From the NCBI RefSeq assembly GCF_028858725.1, contig NC_084773.1:5198350-5262349 (forward strand): a stretch of DNA of 64,000 nt, read 5' to 3'. The stretch's first letter is position 1. The number at the start of each line of letters is the position of its first letter. This stretch comes from Colius striatus (Eukaryota; Chordata; Aves; Coliiformes; Coliidae). A model generated the notes under the pieces. That model saw nothing but the letters and a program-made list of their open reading frames with translations, was not told the origin of the DNA and searched no databases. Made by a program: the position numbers and the translations under genes. Shown piece after piece: positions 1 through 15,200 of this stretch.

Positions 1-3000
1 TTTCTAACTGATAGTGTTGGGTTCCCAGAGTGAGATTCTCCATTTAATAAGTAGATGATAATTAAGTCTTCATCTGAAGACCTTCAGATTCCAAAAAATG
101 TGGAAATATAATCCCTGTGAAAGACATTACAATAGTCTTATGTTTGAGAGGGATATTTTTTTTTACTTGTGTTCCCAGAATGCCGAAACCACTTCGGTGT
201 TCTACAGAGTAACCTTCTGAAACTTTGTCTGCTGCATACCTAAATCACAGGTACATCCAAAGACACTTACAGGTGTCACTTAGGTTAACTGGAAAAGAAA
301 ATGGACAGAAATTTATTTTAAGAGCTTTGACCTATGTCATGAAACCAAGGTCATCCTGAGCAGAGTAAAAGAAAGTAGCATATTTTGTTACCTGACACTG
401 CAGAAAAATTAGTCAAGTATAACAATTACTGGCATGTCTCTTGAGTAAAAAGGATGAAGTTACTGTAAGTCCATCCAAATACTTACATCCAGCACAGAAT
501 GAATCAGCACAAAGTGACCAGCAGCTGATTCATCTAAATAACAAAAGCATGAACACCTCATCAGCCATCACTGCAAGGAAGTAATCAATAATTACACCAA
601 TACACTCTCCTGCCATAATGTAGTACAGTCAAACTAGCAATGCGCTCTTAATATATCCAGCTATCTTCTGCTCAGAAGCAGAGAAACAGAGTTAAATGAC
701 ATCCACGTGTCTTCTCAGGGGTGTTGAATATCCACTTTAGTGCTATTGTTGACACTTTAGCAATAAAGTACATTTCTGATAGTTGTTCACCGAGGAAAAA
801 AAAGATGCAGATTCAAGTAATTCCCCTCCATCCTAGCTCAATGAACAACTCTCATGTAAACTCAAGCAGCAAAGACTCAGCCTAGTGCTCCTTAAGATGC
901 TGTCTGTTACAGACGTGCAGACAGCTCTGTCTGGATGAAAGGCACTATGCTGAAAACCAGCAAGTAATGTCCTCATATCATGAAGTGACTGAATCAGACG
1001 ACTGAATCAGTCAGTAGGAGAAAAAGCCTAGATTAAGTGGGCTGCCTTCCACATGGAGAAAAATTACCATCTAAGATGTTGCCTTCACATAACACCTGCA
1101 GAGAATATGTTCTTCATCTCCTGTAAAGCTAAGCCAGAAAATCTGTATTCTTTATGTTGCCATTAATATACCAAATAAGTAGCGATATAAATCAACACAA
1201 CTGTCTGTCAGATGCTGAAGTGCAAAGTTCTCCACAAAAGCCTTCCCAGAAACATTCCCTCTGAAGGCAGGCCACCGAAAGAGGAAAATATACTCATATT
1301 CTAAAGTGGTCAATGACAGGTACAAAACCTCACACACAGGAAAACACAACGAGGGGAGAAGTTTAAAACGATCACTCGGAAAGCAGCTACGACCCAGGTA
1401 TTGTTTCAGCCACAAAAGTGTAACTTTGAAGACTTTATTAAATCCATTTATTCCTTCAAAATGAAGGGAAGGCCTGGTGAAGAGTTTTCTGTGTTTTCTG
1501 TGTTGTGCTGGCAAACTTTTATGACAACACATGACACATAGTAAGGGAAAGATTCGATTAGAAGATTTATTTTTCATCTATGATTCATCAATTATCCACC
1601 ATCAAGTGGTGTACCCTCAGAGTTTGGATTGGCTCTGGCCACTGTAACCTTCCTACACATGATAAACAAACTCACATATTTGTTTAGCAGTATTAAACCA
1701 ATAACCAACACAAAAATGTAACAAGCCTGTCAAACAAAATGTAAATACACACTTCAAATAGACTGCATGACTAATTGAGCCTGTTAGGATTATGGTGATA
1801 AGGCACATTTAATAATTCCTTTTTTCTCCCTTTTGGTAGTAGAGAAGGATCTACAGGAAATTAGACTCAGTATACACTGCTACAAATGTTTTACTGTTTA
1901 GAACTGGAAGAATGCAAATCTTCATGCAATTATTACATTTTCCTATTAATATGAAATCTTCTCTTTCGGTATCTGAAATGTCTCATCCCCTACTGCCGTT
2001 CAAATTACTGTTTTGTTCTCAAAATGCCTAGCTTGAGTTGAATGTACTAGCTTGAGTTGAACTGTGACAGCTGTTCCTTGTCACCCTCCAGACAGGATGC
2101 ATTCAGCAGAGATTTAAGATTTCAAGCTGCTGCCTGGAGGAGCTAATGGCAGGATTTCTAGAGGACAGGTAATCTTCTGCTAATACTAATTCTACTGCAA
2201 CCTGGTAAAATCTGTTGTTCTACCACTACAACAAATTTACTATTCCTTACTAGTTAGTCTGGAATTCATACTAATTGTTGCAGTCTGCTACATGTCCCTA
2301 AAGAATAAAATATAGAAAATGTAGCTAATGAGAAAAAAAAAATTAATATCTAGCAATATGATGTAAGTGAAACATTTTACTGTTGTGTACAAGATTGTTG
2401 GCTGAATAACTAATAATTAACCCACATTTCTAATGCATTGTTTACAGGAACTTGATGAAAACATCTAAGGAAAGTTATAATGAAAAGTGATACAAATAAA
2501 TTAGAGAAATACAGTGCAGAAATACAGGTATAGCAGTGCTATGAAACAAGGAGACAATAGGTTAAAGAATCCTAAGTTGAAGGGGCTACATAGAATTTGT
2601 CTGAGCCGAAATAATTTTGAGACATAAGGAGCAAGCCAATTAGTTTGCTTAAAAATTTCAAGAGCATTCTAGGATTGGATTTGATTAGAACACTTTTATT
2701 GCCTCTAGAAATTCCATCAATATAGGAACTAACTTTCCAGACAGAGATGGGAAAATAAATGTTCCCGTTAGCAGTAGCATTCATATAGTGGGAAAACTGA
2801 CAGATTTCTTTCCCAAATGTTTAGCAAATTCACATAAAGTGAGACTATTGTGAATGTGATTTTGATTTGCAACAAGGACATTAAAAAAGAGTTGATCAAA
2901 CAACCTTGGAGTGAATGCACATAAGATGATTCAATTCAATTCTCAATAGTAAACAAACATTTGGCTCAATCTTGATTTTAGAAGACAAATCTTTGAGTAA

Positions 3001-3899
3001 CTATGGTAACTATTTACTGAAAATAATTCGACTGAAGAACTTATGAACTTGAACATGAAGGTCTAGAATACATTTAATTTGCAAATAGACTGACATTTCT
3101 AAAACCTGAATACCAAGCAGAGAGACTTCAGTAAAAATTGGCTCCAAAGGAATAACCACTCCAAAGAAAGTTAATAGTGCAAATGAAAAACCTAAAAGGG
3201 TTTTAAAAAGGTATGAAGTCAGAAGAGACAGGTACAAACTGCAAGTGTAAAATGTGAAGGGAGAAAGGCAGAACTTCCAGAAATCCATTTGAACTAAATC
3301 ACAGGAAAAGCAATGCAAGAAAAATATTTGTCAGATCTGGTTTTTTAAAAAGGCAAAAAGTGGGACTTTTTTACACTGCAGTGAAAATGAGGCAGACACT
3401 AGAGGCAATTAGAACAAAATACCTTGCTATTTTTCCTTCTCAGTGAGGGTGTGTTGCAGGTTCACATGCTGAATGGCAAATCAACACCAGCCATTTGCTG
3501 TCCATGGAAACAATCATGTGTAGAAGATAAAGGTGCAAGAGTTCAACATAGCCTAATTGCAACATCACAGAATATGGCTCCAAATTCTAAAGTATCTCAA
3601 TATTTCAGTGTCTTGTTCCAAAATCAGAGATTTGTAATATATGTCATCTGTTGATTCCAGTCTTAAAAATGGACAGATCCATGACTTGCATTGAGAAGGC
3701 AGAACAGGTGATCCCAGCATCCATTTCCCTATTAGTCAAATATCTGCAGCATACAGAGTTCTCCAAAGTTTTTAATTCAATGTTACAGGGAAAATAGAAA
3801 ACGTGACAACATGTAACCTTTATTTAGCTAATAAAATAACTAGTTTTCTAGGTAAAACTGTATCTAAGACAATCTACAGGAAATCTACCTAGGATTCAC
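1..3899. other. Non-coding stretch at window start
   Basis: AT-rich DNA with no supported exon. The longest ORFs (141 codons at 1152-1577, 102 codons at 3010-3318, both minus) match nothing I recognise. A 15-bp phrase CTAGCTTGAGTTGAA is repeated with a 19-bp period at 2028-2061. Confidence 0.5.
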
Positions 3900-4570
3900 C
3901 CAGACTAGGCGGTACACAAGGTAGAGAAGAAAGACCTTAGTAAGAGAGCTGACTGCTGTAGGGATGCCAGTTGGTATGAAGTCCCCCAAGGGTTCCCTCT
4001 GAGATCATATTTGCACACAGTATTTATGTTAACAGCATTTCCACAAAACCTAGAAACTATATTAATGTCACCTGACTGCAATACAATGTGGAAGATCAGG
4101 AGATCAGAGTATCTAGGGAAGAAATGGATCATTTTAATGACAGAGCAATCTGTATGGGATAAATGCTGATAGTACAAAGTGGAGAATCATGCTCTCAGAA
4201 ATTATCTCTGCCATAAGCTTAAGATTCATTGGTTCAAAATGGCAGAGGAGGGGAAAAACCTGTGTGTGGCTGATTAGAGGACGGCTAACAGCCTCATTTG
4301 TGACACAACCAAGGGGTGAAAAAAAAGAGCAAGCACAACACCAGGATGAAACAAGTCAAATCTCTTCATAGAAAGTAGATCACCCAACTAAGGCCCAGCA
4401 AAAACTGTTTAGTAAAAACTTGGGAGTACTTTCTGTATTAAAATCATCTGTTTTCCAGCAAGATTAATGTGAGTACAAAGAAAGGCTATTAGAACAATTA
4501 GGGAAATGAAAGATCTGTCACAGGAGAAGAGATAAAGAGAAGAAACTTTGCAGGCCCCAGACAAAACAAA
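3900..4570 (+). mobile_element. Ancient CR1-like LINE remnant, copy 1
   Basis: The stretch GAAAGGCTATTAGAACAATT followed by AGGGAAATGAAAGATCTGTC and GGAGAAGAGATAAAG resembles the part of amniote CR1-type elements just upstream of that seen in copy 2. Weaker resemblance extends back to about 3900. It is strongly diverged, and the 5' limit is a guess. Confidence 0.45.
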
Positions 4571-5879
4571 GAGCAGACACAGTTGCAGTTAGGGGATAAA
4601 TGCCAGTCCAATGTTCATTAGAAAGACCTAATCACAGAGGAAAAAGGTTCATCTTATGTTACATTGCTATTGTAATACAATTGGTGTTTAAGGGTGTTTT
4701 CCCACATTTTGTTATTAAATACATTTATCACCATTTTCTTTTGGAAGGAGAAAAAGTTACACATCATGTAAGCTCCATGATAATAATAGACAAGAAGTAT
4801 CATTTTGCTGCCAGACACAGATTGTATCCACGAGCTAAAACAGGTACCTAGAATATACATTAAGCATTTTGCATGGGAGCTGACTTGTTCTTCCCAAACA
4901 GAGAACATGACAGATGTAAAGAATATCCTCTTACAGATACTTCATGAGAAATTTAGCACAACACTAGAAAATAATTCTGAAGCCATCTACTGACCATAGC
5001 CAAGGGTAGCTGTGAACTTTTGGTAATATTGTATGATGCTGCAAGTGATTCTATAAAAATACAGTGAAATACAAGCGATATGTACATAGTAATTCAGCTT
5101 GCTTACAACAGAGACAGGACAGACAAGTTGAGCTACTTGAAGTTAAGAAATCAGATTTTTACATTTATTCTAAATACATGTTTGTGGGAATTGCAGCCCA
5201 GGAAATGTTTGTTTCAGAAGCCAACCAAGGCCACGTGATTTACTCAAGTAAGCTATAAACTAGTGATGAATCCTTTGCAGGGAACTTTGCATTCTGAAGC
5301 TGTAAGACTTCCAATACACTTTCAGAAATTACTTCCACTAATTCAGATCTTTAGAACCCACAGATGTCCAATTTCTTCAGGATTATTTGCTGAAATGTTA
5401 AAAAAGTTCTCTATTTACAATGAATCTGAATCACAGGAGCTTTCCCACTTACTGTCAAGCAAACCTGTTAGCTAAAATGCTTTTGGGACAGAAGTATTAT
5501 AATATTGAAAAATACAATGGTAACTGTCATTCTTAAAATACCATTGATGTGCACCCTGGGCATTACAGCTCTATTAAAGATCAGTACAACACTCTGAAGT
5601 TTTTACTACTGTTACTAGCAGTAGCTCAGTCCAGACAACTTGAATGAAGCAATCAGAACCTAATCAGCTATATAACTAATCATAACAAACCCCACACTGT
5701 TACAAGTCTCAGTGAGAGCAATATGGAGCTTGGAGGGATTCAGATGAAAAGGGAAACAATTACTTCTAACTAATTTGCATTAATCTAATCTTGACACAAA
5801 GTTTTACATCCCTTTCATATTGTAGCATACTGTGCTGGCTTCTGATATCCACCCTTCCCCAAAAAGAAAACAGAAAAGG
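4571..5879. other. Non-coding stretch between CR1-like remnants
   Basis: AT-rich; nothing recognised apart from short chance ORFs. Confidence 0.5.
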
Positions 5880-6240
5880 TTCAGGAAAAATAGCTAAAAG
5901 AATAACTTGAAGTCTGGGGAAAAAGAATCATCTTAATATAGAGACTTAAAGAGCTCAATCTTTTTAGGTCTATCAAAGAGAAGTGTAAGACATGATACGA
6001 TTGGCGTCTGTAAGCACAGACACAAGGAGATTTCTGACAGCTCTTTAGCAGACAAAGGCATTACAAGAAGAAAAGCCTCAATGCTGATGACCTATTCAGG
6101 CTGGAATAGGTGCAGATTTTTAATCAAGGAAGTAAATTTGTACAGCTTACCAGAAGATGTAAAAGATTCTTTGTTGCTTCAGCTAGGTTGGCTGTCACTG
6201 GAAGAAACGTTCATTAACTCGACCAGAAAAAAAGCCTTGA
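5880..6240 (+). mobile_element. Ancient CR1-like LINE remnant, copy 2
   Basis: Phrases such as AGACTTAAAGAGCTCAATCT, CTATCAAAGAGAAG, TAGCAGACAAAGGCATTACA, GGTGCAGATTTTTAATC and TGTCACTGGAAGAAACG appear in the same order as in a widespread amniote CR1-type LINE 3' region. The copy is heavily diverged, with indels and no open frame. Boundaries are approximate and the match is from memory of the family's sequence. Confidence 0.55.
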
Positions 6241-9200
6241 GGTAATTCTTAGGTGAAATTCTTCGATTTGTGTTTTTCAAAGTAGGTTATTGTTACCATT
6301 TTCTGTAGAACAAACTGCTCAGCAGGTGACCCTAACTCAAATGTACTTTCATTATTGAAAATTAAAATATATTTACACAAATATACCAGCACATATAGGT
6401 CTGTTGTTAAATGTAACCACTGGACACTACATGTGGGTTTTACAACAGCTACTGGAGAGAAACAAACCTTTCTAAACATTACAAACATTTTGGTATCCTT
6501 CTCCATAGAAAATCTCATTTGTGCACCAGTTAAAGGAGAGAAGCTTCGTTAGACATTGCCTGAAACAACTTTAAGAAAAAAAGGATCACCACAAAACAAA
6601 GCTTCTTTGGAATTTTCACAGCCAGGACAAACACGTTTCAGCTGTTAGTTATCTTGTACATTTTCTTATTTTTATAGTTTAAAACTTCCTTGCAGGCTCA
6701 ATAAACCAAGAGAGGCTACAGACATGCCAGCTCTCACTGGCATATTGACAGGCTATGCTTAGTCTCAGCGGGCAATACCATCTACATTTGGTATTTAAGA
6801 AGGAACTACAGGTTTATCTGTTCATTTAAGAAATGCAGCTGGCTGAGTCTGCCCCAAGAGATTTGGTATGGCTGAATAAATCCTGGAAATGCTGGCTTAG
6901 TGAGCAGGGTGTCAGGAAGATGGTCAATACTGACTACTGAAATTCACAGATAGCACTCTAATGGTATTTACTTAACTATTACTTCTATTTGTTTTCTTAT
7001 CTGGCCATCCATGCATTTGCTCTTCTCCCTCTGACAAGCATCAGTTCTCAGTCTTGATTCCCGTGCCAAGGGATGTGAAGCTGCCAGGGCCTCACTTTGG
7101 CACACAGTTTGTAGTGACATTCCTGTCTCCTTGGCAGAACAGAGTGCTGGGCAGGGGCATCACCTAAGGACTCTCAGCCTGAACAAATTAATCAAACTGC
7201 AAAACAATTCACTACCTGCAGCTCCAGCCTTCACACTCACCTGCTCTTTCGTAAGCTGACCATCCCTCTATCGCCTCTTCATGCTTCTTTTTGCTTAGAC
7301 AAAAACAAAAGGACTTTTGGATACCACATAATTTCTAACAGCTTTCCTAACCATGTCACTTTTGAATCCTACAATCCTTGAATCAATTATCAGGTGGCTG
7401 AGACTCAGATGTTCAGAAAGCAGACAATGAACTTCCAATAAAATCCTGACTTCATGCACACTTTCCAATAAAAAAACAATTACTTTGTGATGCTAAAGGC
7501 AGTCTCAGTATTTCCCCAACTGCGTGCTGGCTCCTGTTGTCACAGGATAATCACAAGCAGGCTGAGGGGGATCTCTGTGTGACATCTCCCATGGAACATC
7601 ATGGAAAATGCTCCTTTTTGAGCAGCCTTTTTTGTTTCTTCTCAGTGTTGCCCTTTTGAAATATTCCACGTTTCTACTTCCTGCTCACAACATTCAGATT
7701 ATGCTTTGCTTTTTGGATGATACATTGGTCAGCTAATGCAGTGAATGTTTCAAGGGATTTTTTTTCAGATTAGGCTGGATCTACCACAGTATTATCAGGT
7801 CAGCAGGCTTTACTTACAGTGCTAAACATTTACTGTAGCAGGGGCCTTGATTAAAGTGCTAACAGAAAAGGCATCATCTCAGTGATCTGGAGCACAAAGT
7901 TCACTTTTGTGTAAGACTTTCCAATACATGACTTCATGAACTCAGCCATCTGTGGAAGAGAACTGTCTGCTTGAATGACCACACTGGAGTTATATGAAAA
8001 GCTCAGATGCAAATGATTACATCTGGAGAGATTAATCTTGCATTTTCTCTCTGTAGTTACATGGAGCAAAGTAGCTAAGATTTGTAGGGAAGTAGCAGAC
8101 TTGGGAAGTACTTGTGATTGCCAATGTACTCCATCCTTCCTCAGGGGTCTTTCCAGTTGAGTGGGAGTCTAATGATTCCTGTTAGCTGTAGCTAGACAGA
8201 TACTGTTACTTGGGCACACACTACAAAGTCAGACTGTCAACTGCTCTTCTGCTTCTGTCAGCGGCCTGTACACTGCGCTCTTGGGAACCACGTAATTTAT
8301 CTAAGACACAGTAGGAGGAGCAAACCTGCTCAGCAGCCTTAACTGAAACAGCAGGCAAGATCGTCAGTTCCCTGAGCACAGAGCAGGAACAGAAACAGAG
8401 CAAAGGACAGTAACAGGCACAGGTATTTACTTCTGTGATCCTACTTCTCCATCTCCAACGAACTTCCCAAAACTGGGTCAAACAAGAGCCTTGTCAAACC
8501 ACAGCACCACTTTTTTCGAGGTTCACATGCATACCATCACCTCAGTGTTCCTGCACTGGGAAGTGAGACAGCAGAACACCTGCACTGCAAAACAGTTGGT
8601 GCTGAGAACACAGCATCTACAATTTATATCACCTTGGACAAAGTTCTGCTGTGGACCCAGGAACTAACATTCTCCAACTGCTCAATGGGCATTGAAAGGT
8701 GTTCCAGCAGTGCATATTCTAGTTTAAGCTAACTCCTGTGCTCTGACACTCCTCAGTGGTTTCAGGCAAAGTGCAGTAAATGGGAAAGGCTGAGACTTAC
8801 TTCAAAATTGCTTCAAAGGCAGATGTTCTCTGTTGGAAAAGCTGCATCTCAAGCTTCAGAATAAATTTTATCCTGTGGTAGATTCTGAGACTGAAAAAGA
8901 AATAAATCAAAATGCAGAGGACCCTGAGTTGGAGTAAAATGTGATCTTGCTCTGCCATCCTTAATTTAGTGTAGAGAATTAGGCTTTGCTTTGAAGGCAA
9001 CTTGAAAAATATTAAATAATTGACATGAACCTTCATACACAAAGGTACTTTTACCACAGTGAAAGGTGTGCTAGATAATCCTGCACTGTCTCAGAAGGTG
9101 AACATATTCTCCTGTTCTCTGGGCCAAGATCAAGAATCAATGAAATAGGATGAACAGTTGATTCTGTAACTCCTTAGATTGCAGAGCCCCAAAGGTATGG

Positions 9201-12200
9201 CATAGATATAAGGAGACTTAGCTGTCCTAGGAGCAGATCTAATAAATACCCTACTCAATTATTATCATAGAAAATAGAATGGTAAAACAGTAATCTACAG
9301 TTAGTTCCAAAACAGGTTAGAGTTAAAAATAGCAAGCAAATTGGCTTGTCAGGCAACATTGAGTGGGAGGAAACTACAGGATTTCTGGAGCTTTGGTTTC
9401 CTGTGATTTTGTTACTTGATAAAGCCAGTTCATATGAAAAATGGCCTTCAAGAACCTCATCAGAAGGAACAGATACAAAAGAATTCCTCAAGGAAAAAAA
9501 AAATCACAGCTTTACTACTACAGGACCAATCATCCACGTGTCTAAAAAGAAGTGCAGTTTTTTTAAGGATGGCTGGTTTTGTTTCTAGACTAATTAATAA
9601 CAGGAGAAATTTCAGTATGAAGTTTCAATGAAAAGGCAATTTTCCAAGGCTGTGGTTCTGCCCTCTCAATTTCACTCCTGTAAAAGTTAACATCCTCCAA
9701 CGTTAAAAAAAAAAAAACAACCAAACCCATCAAACCTTGAACTTGTATAATTGCATTTCAAAATACATGCACAAGTAGGTAGCTGTCTAGCAGAGTGACC
9801 TGATATTTAACCTAAACAGCTTTAAAGAACCCAAAGTTTTGTAGTTTAATCTCAAAATTTGTTTCAAAATCAGTTTCTGTTTTTCTCTTCTTACTCCAAT
9901 TCCAACTTTGAGAGACCTGAGGCAGACTGTGTATGGCTCGACACCAGCAACTACAGCCAAGTTTTCCAAAAGGCTCAGCTACTCTGTTGAATACCCACTG
10001 CACTGAATGCCTAGAGAAATGAGCATTTTTAGTGCTTGCACAGCAAACAAGCTTTACCAAAAAGCTGGTCTGTGACTACACAAAACTCATGAGATCAGTG
10101 ACGACTGTTCAGAATTGAGGCATAGCTGTTCTGTTACCTGAGGCTGTTGTAAGGGTTGATTTAATTAAATGACAACAGTAGTGTATGAATGTGATTTGAA
10201 TCACATTTAGGGGAGTATCTAAGCGGGGGCCTACATATGGTTTGTATGGAGATGGGTAGAAGAAAACATAAATTATACTAATTTAAATCCAATCCTGAGT
10301 TTGGGCTGATTAAAAAAGTTTCAGTGCTAAAAAGACTTTTAAGGTGCAACTTTAAGTAATGCCTAAATCTCATTTTAAAGTCAAGGGAATCGTGTGTGCG
10401 GCTGTTTAAATATTTTGTCATTAATTCAGATCAGGCTATCTGGAATATTTTATAAATATACCAAGTAGATGGTATATACTTCATCTCCCTTTGGCAAAAA
10501 AGGAGCTGCTGTTGTTATAGGCACAACACATGCACACGCACACACGCAGAAACAGTTCCTACCCCAAGGCAATTACAATCTAAACAAATATTCACCGTCC
10601 CAGGGAGACAGAGCAATCCATCTCCTGTGGTGCATGTGTATTTGTATATGGGAGGAATAAAAAAATAATCTCTGGTTTTGTCAGTGGGTATCAACACTTT
10701 GATCTGCACAAACCCAGAACCCAGGGACAAACGTGTAGAGCAGTTTTGAAACTTTCAGGAGTAAATAGAGCAATTTTTTGGAAGAGATATTTCAGCACTA
10801 CACCTAGAGAACATCACTGAAATTCCACATGACTGTTTCTGAAAAATGGCTGAAACAAAGCAGTCTTACACCACTATAAATAAGAGGCAAGATTGCAGGA
10901 CATCCTTTGTTTTCTCTTTTAATAGCTGTGGTCAAAAGCTTCACTGTGTTGTGTATGCCTAGACCCTGACCAATTGCTCTTTTGAACAGCCAGCTACCAT
11001 GTGATTCAAATTCCAAATGTAAGATTAACAAGCTGCTGCAACAAGAAGAAAACTAAAACATGTCATTAGTGGCCTTTCACTGATCTAATTTAATCAATTT
11101 GCAGCTTCAGAAGATATTCATATAATCGCAGGGACATTGCCAGACAGCTAGAGTTATTCACAGTGTTTGGAACCAAAAGGTCTGTCTTCTTCCCCTAATG
11201 ACATACTAATGCTTTTATTTGCATGCTGGGGGTTAAAACTCCCTAAATTTCCCCAGGTAACCACACTCTGCGTGCACCATGTTTATTTGTTAAATACTGA
11301 TGGCTTTTTCTCTACATTTAGATATTCCTCTCCAACTGTAATCACTTCAGCCATTTTGCACTAAGATTGCTCCCTAAGTAAATCAAAGTTCTAAGAGATG
11401 AGTTCTTCTTACTTGCCTGAGCTCCTTTGTGTGTGCAAACATGATGAAACTCCAGCACAGACACAGCTACACAGCTCACAGATCTGTTTCTGAATGGGTT
11501 CATCTGTGGGCCCTGGGGTGGTGGCTGTACTGAGTGAGAAGGTGTGGAAAAAGGAGTTGAATGTCTCTTGGTGTATGAAGTTAGAGAGATTTAAGAGAGT
11601 TAGAGATCCCAAAGTCAGTCTTTGAACACTTGCCCAAACACAGATAACTGTCAGATGTTCCAGTTTACAAACAAGGCTACACAAACTTCAAGAGAGCATC
11701 GTTTTCAAGAGGTAGCACAAGGCTGAATTTGATGTGCATGTAACAAGGGTTTTGATACATGAAGTTTCACGTCATTCTAGGTCTGAAGCCAGCCACGGTG
11801 GATAAACAAGGACCCAAGGCCTTCAGACCTGGAAAATTTCAAAGGTATAAGCATGTTAGTTCATCCTATTCTTTCCTCACTCATCTGTTTGGTTAAGAAG
11901 GAACAGAAACGTTTCACAGTCAGCATTTTTTGCATGCATTTGCCTGGAGTACTCATTTCTTCGTTAATATATTTTTTAAAGTTCCACTCCATCCACATTG
12001 GCAGTGACACAAGAAAACAATCAAAGAGGTATAAAAGAAATGGAAAAAAATCTATAAATTGTCCTCCTTTTTGGGAAAAAAAAAGGCATTCCACTTTGCT
12101 ATTAATTGCAGCTGTTCCCAATGGTGGGGTTTTAAATGCATATACAGAGTGACAGGTCCATTCAGTGGAACACTTTCCTTTAATCACTGAAGTTGTTATT

Positions 12201-15200
12201 CACACATCTTGATTCTCCTGTCCTGAGAGATCCTTTCCACATGGAAATATGTAAAAACAACATAATTGCATTTCTGAACAGGACTTCTCCAGCATATTCA
12301 ATTCTGGTTCTATCAAGGTCTCAGTCAGCACATTTCCTGCTTATCAGTTTCCTTCAGACAGCAGCAACACATTCCTGGTGTAAATTAGTTTAGCTCCACC
12401 CAAATAACTACCAGAAGAGGATCTGACCTAATACATTCAGTAGATAAATTGTCTTCCATCAGACTACAGTATCTTCAAAGCTCTAATTTATCTGCATATT
12501 CTACAGTACCAGATAAGGGCCTCCTTACATTGAGTCTGAAATGAGATGAAGCTTACTTCGGTCTAAGATACTTTTTATCAAAGAATCCCATCTCCAACCA
12601 AAACCTGTAAACATCCAAATTTCCCTCCCTGTACAGACTAGAGACTTACTGAAGACTTCATGTGACATATGTGGGATAATGTTGTGTTTCACTGCAGGAC
12701 TGAACTGACTGAAAGAGAACAAAAACGGAAGGTCAGAATTTTAGAACTGTTTAAAAAGTACATTATGTGTTTCCTCAAGAGAGTATCTATTGTTCAACAC
12801 TTCTGGAAATCACTCATGGAAAATAATCAATTCATATTGAACAAACAGATGAAACCCAGCTATTTCATGAGATACTACTGACATTTTCTCAAGTAGTATT
12901 TCTTCTCCTGGCTTTTTTGTGTAATGTGAAAGCAGTTTTGAGTAGAAACCAATGTGTTCATTAAGGCAACTTAAATACAGATGAAAATCTATCACTTGCA
13001 CCATCATCTGTTAAGTACAGCCACCTGCCTGCACCAAAATCTTCCTGTATTCCTCATCTACCGTCATTCCCAACAATTTTCCCAGCTTCTGTTTCTTACA
13101 CAAAATAAAACCACAGCTAGTGTAAGCCCCCAGCACTCCTGGCCTCAAATCCAAGTGCCATCCCTTCTGATAGTCTTAGAAGTGTCCCACTTTGAATTAG
13201 GCAGCCAGTGGGCTTATATGACTGCACATATTCTCAAGAGACATGATGAAGCACAGATCATGCTGCAACCATATTCACACCAAAGACTTGTTATGTTACT
13301 TTATAACGACGGATTGGAAAGTTAAAAACAGGATTATTCAACTAAAATGAGAATTTGCAATGACAGAAACATAACACACACTTTCCTGTTAAGGAAAAAT
13401 CTGGGACTTAGATCAGCACAAGAACAGAAGGAGAAGAGGCAGCCTTCTAGCACAGATAAAACAAAATGGTGCCAGCAGCATGTCCTCAGACACAAACACG
13501 ACTGAAGTAGATGACGACAGCTTGGTAGCCAGAACTGTGAAAGATATTACACACAATCTTACCCTCGTAATAGAGGGAAAAAGTTTCAGGGTTTCTAATT
13601 GTAACAGAAAACTCTTACACACAAAATTTGAGTAGAAACACAAAAATGACAATCAAGGAAGTGCTATGCAGTTTAGAGTCTCACACAAATGCAGCAAGTA
13701 TGTGAAGAGGAATCTCTGCCACTGCTGAGAGAGCTACATGAGCTTAAAGCTTCTCAGAGAGAACACTTGCATTTGTGCATTCCTTTCAGCACTGAGCTGC
13801 CTTTTCAGATTCTGTGTTGTCTCAGCTTCCAACTTAACTGTAAATGGTAGAACGAGCAGGTTCAAAACTGCAAAGGCACATCATCCAATCAGCTATAAAG
13901 CTATCATGATCTGGATCCATAATCACAGAGGCAGACAAAGCTACTCTGGCTGCTGAGATAAACAACCAGGACTCTGTTGCAAGAAATGCTGAAACCTCTG
14001 TGTAACAAAACCAAGACACCGGGGCCTCTGCCCTAAAAAAGATCTGAAAAAGTATGGTGCACAGACACAGCTCCCATTCTGCAGCTGCTTTCAGGATTTT
14101 TTAACAGAGAAGAACATAAGAGCTTTATGACACTAGTCAAAGGCTTGCTCTGAAACTGCTTAAAGCACTGGCACGGACAGACATTTTCTAAACATATACT
14201 ACTGGAGATAAGTGCTTGCATATCACCATATGGATTTGTAGGAGAGAGATATATATTGCTGTTGGCTTGTAAACTACAAGAAATTAGAATATGCTTAATC
14301 ACCTTCACTTTCAGCTTCTTTATTGAAGGTAAGTTTTAGGTTTGTCTTCAGCTTAAGAGAGGGATTCATTTTGTTCATAAAAGTCTGCCCAAAGCTTGTG
14401 ATTGAAATCTGAGAGTAATGTTTAGGGCTGTGTTTGTTTGGTTTAGATTCATTTAATGCTTAGTAATTGTTTATAGAGCCTGTACTTTCTCCTAGTAGAC
14501 AAGAACCTTCATATATAGCTACCCTTAAGGTTCAGTTTTTCATACAGTCAGCATGGTTACACTGAGTCTGAGCTTCATTCTTGGCTCAGTTCTTGTTCCT
14601 AAAGAAAAAAGAGAAGGCAAAAATGTAAGAGAGAGAGAGAGGGACAGGATCCCACATACCTTTCAAAAGAATTACATTTTAGAGAAGAGTCACCCACACT
14701 CTTAAATAGCAACTGCTTTCATTGCCAAACCTCTTTTATGTCCCTAGCCTCAAGGAATAACTATTTATTCCAAACAAACAAATCCAAAACTTCTCTTAGC
14801 AAAGCAAACAGCTAGAAGCCCAGGAGGCTGTCCTTTTGCATCTCTTTCTAACCAGAAAAAGGAAGAGGAACTAGCAGGAGAACCACAAAGCAAAATCCCT
14901 GCCTCTGCAAGGCTGCTGAATCATGGGATAGGCAGCCAGCTCTTCACTTTTATCTATTTTGTCCTGTCACATTTGAATTCAGCAAGAACATCATCTGGTA
15001 CTAAGATCAATATTGCTGGTAGATTTTCATCTCCCCAAAAGCAACATATTTTCCACAGTTTTTATTTCAAATTTGACTGAATTGTAGTTACCCCTGTAAG
15101 TCACCATCTTTCTAATGGCAGCAGCCCTGCTGCAGGAGCTGTGAGATATTTCATACGATTTTACTCTGTTAGCTGAAAAATCTATTTAGGCTCTTGTGTG

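Noticed and set aside
1152..1577. 141-codon minus-strand ORF
   Set aside because: No recognisable domain, no splice-site or promoter context, and length within chance expectation for 64 kb in six frames.
9262..9320. Possible reverse-oriented CR1 end (ATCATAGAAAATAGAATGGT)
   Set aside because: Only about 20 bp resemble the CR1 tail, and the following bases do not keep the match well enough to call.
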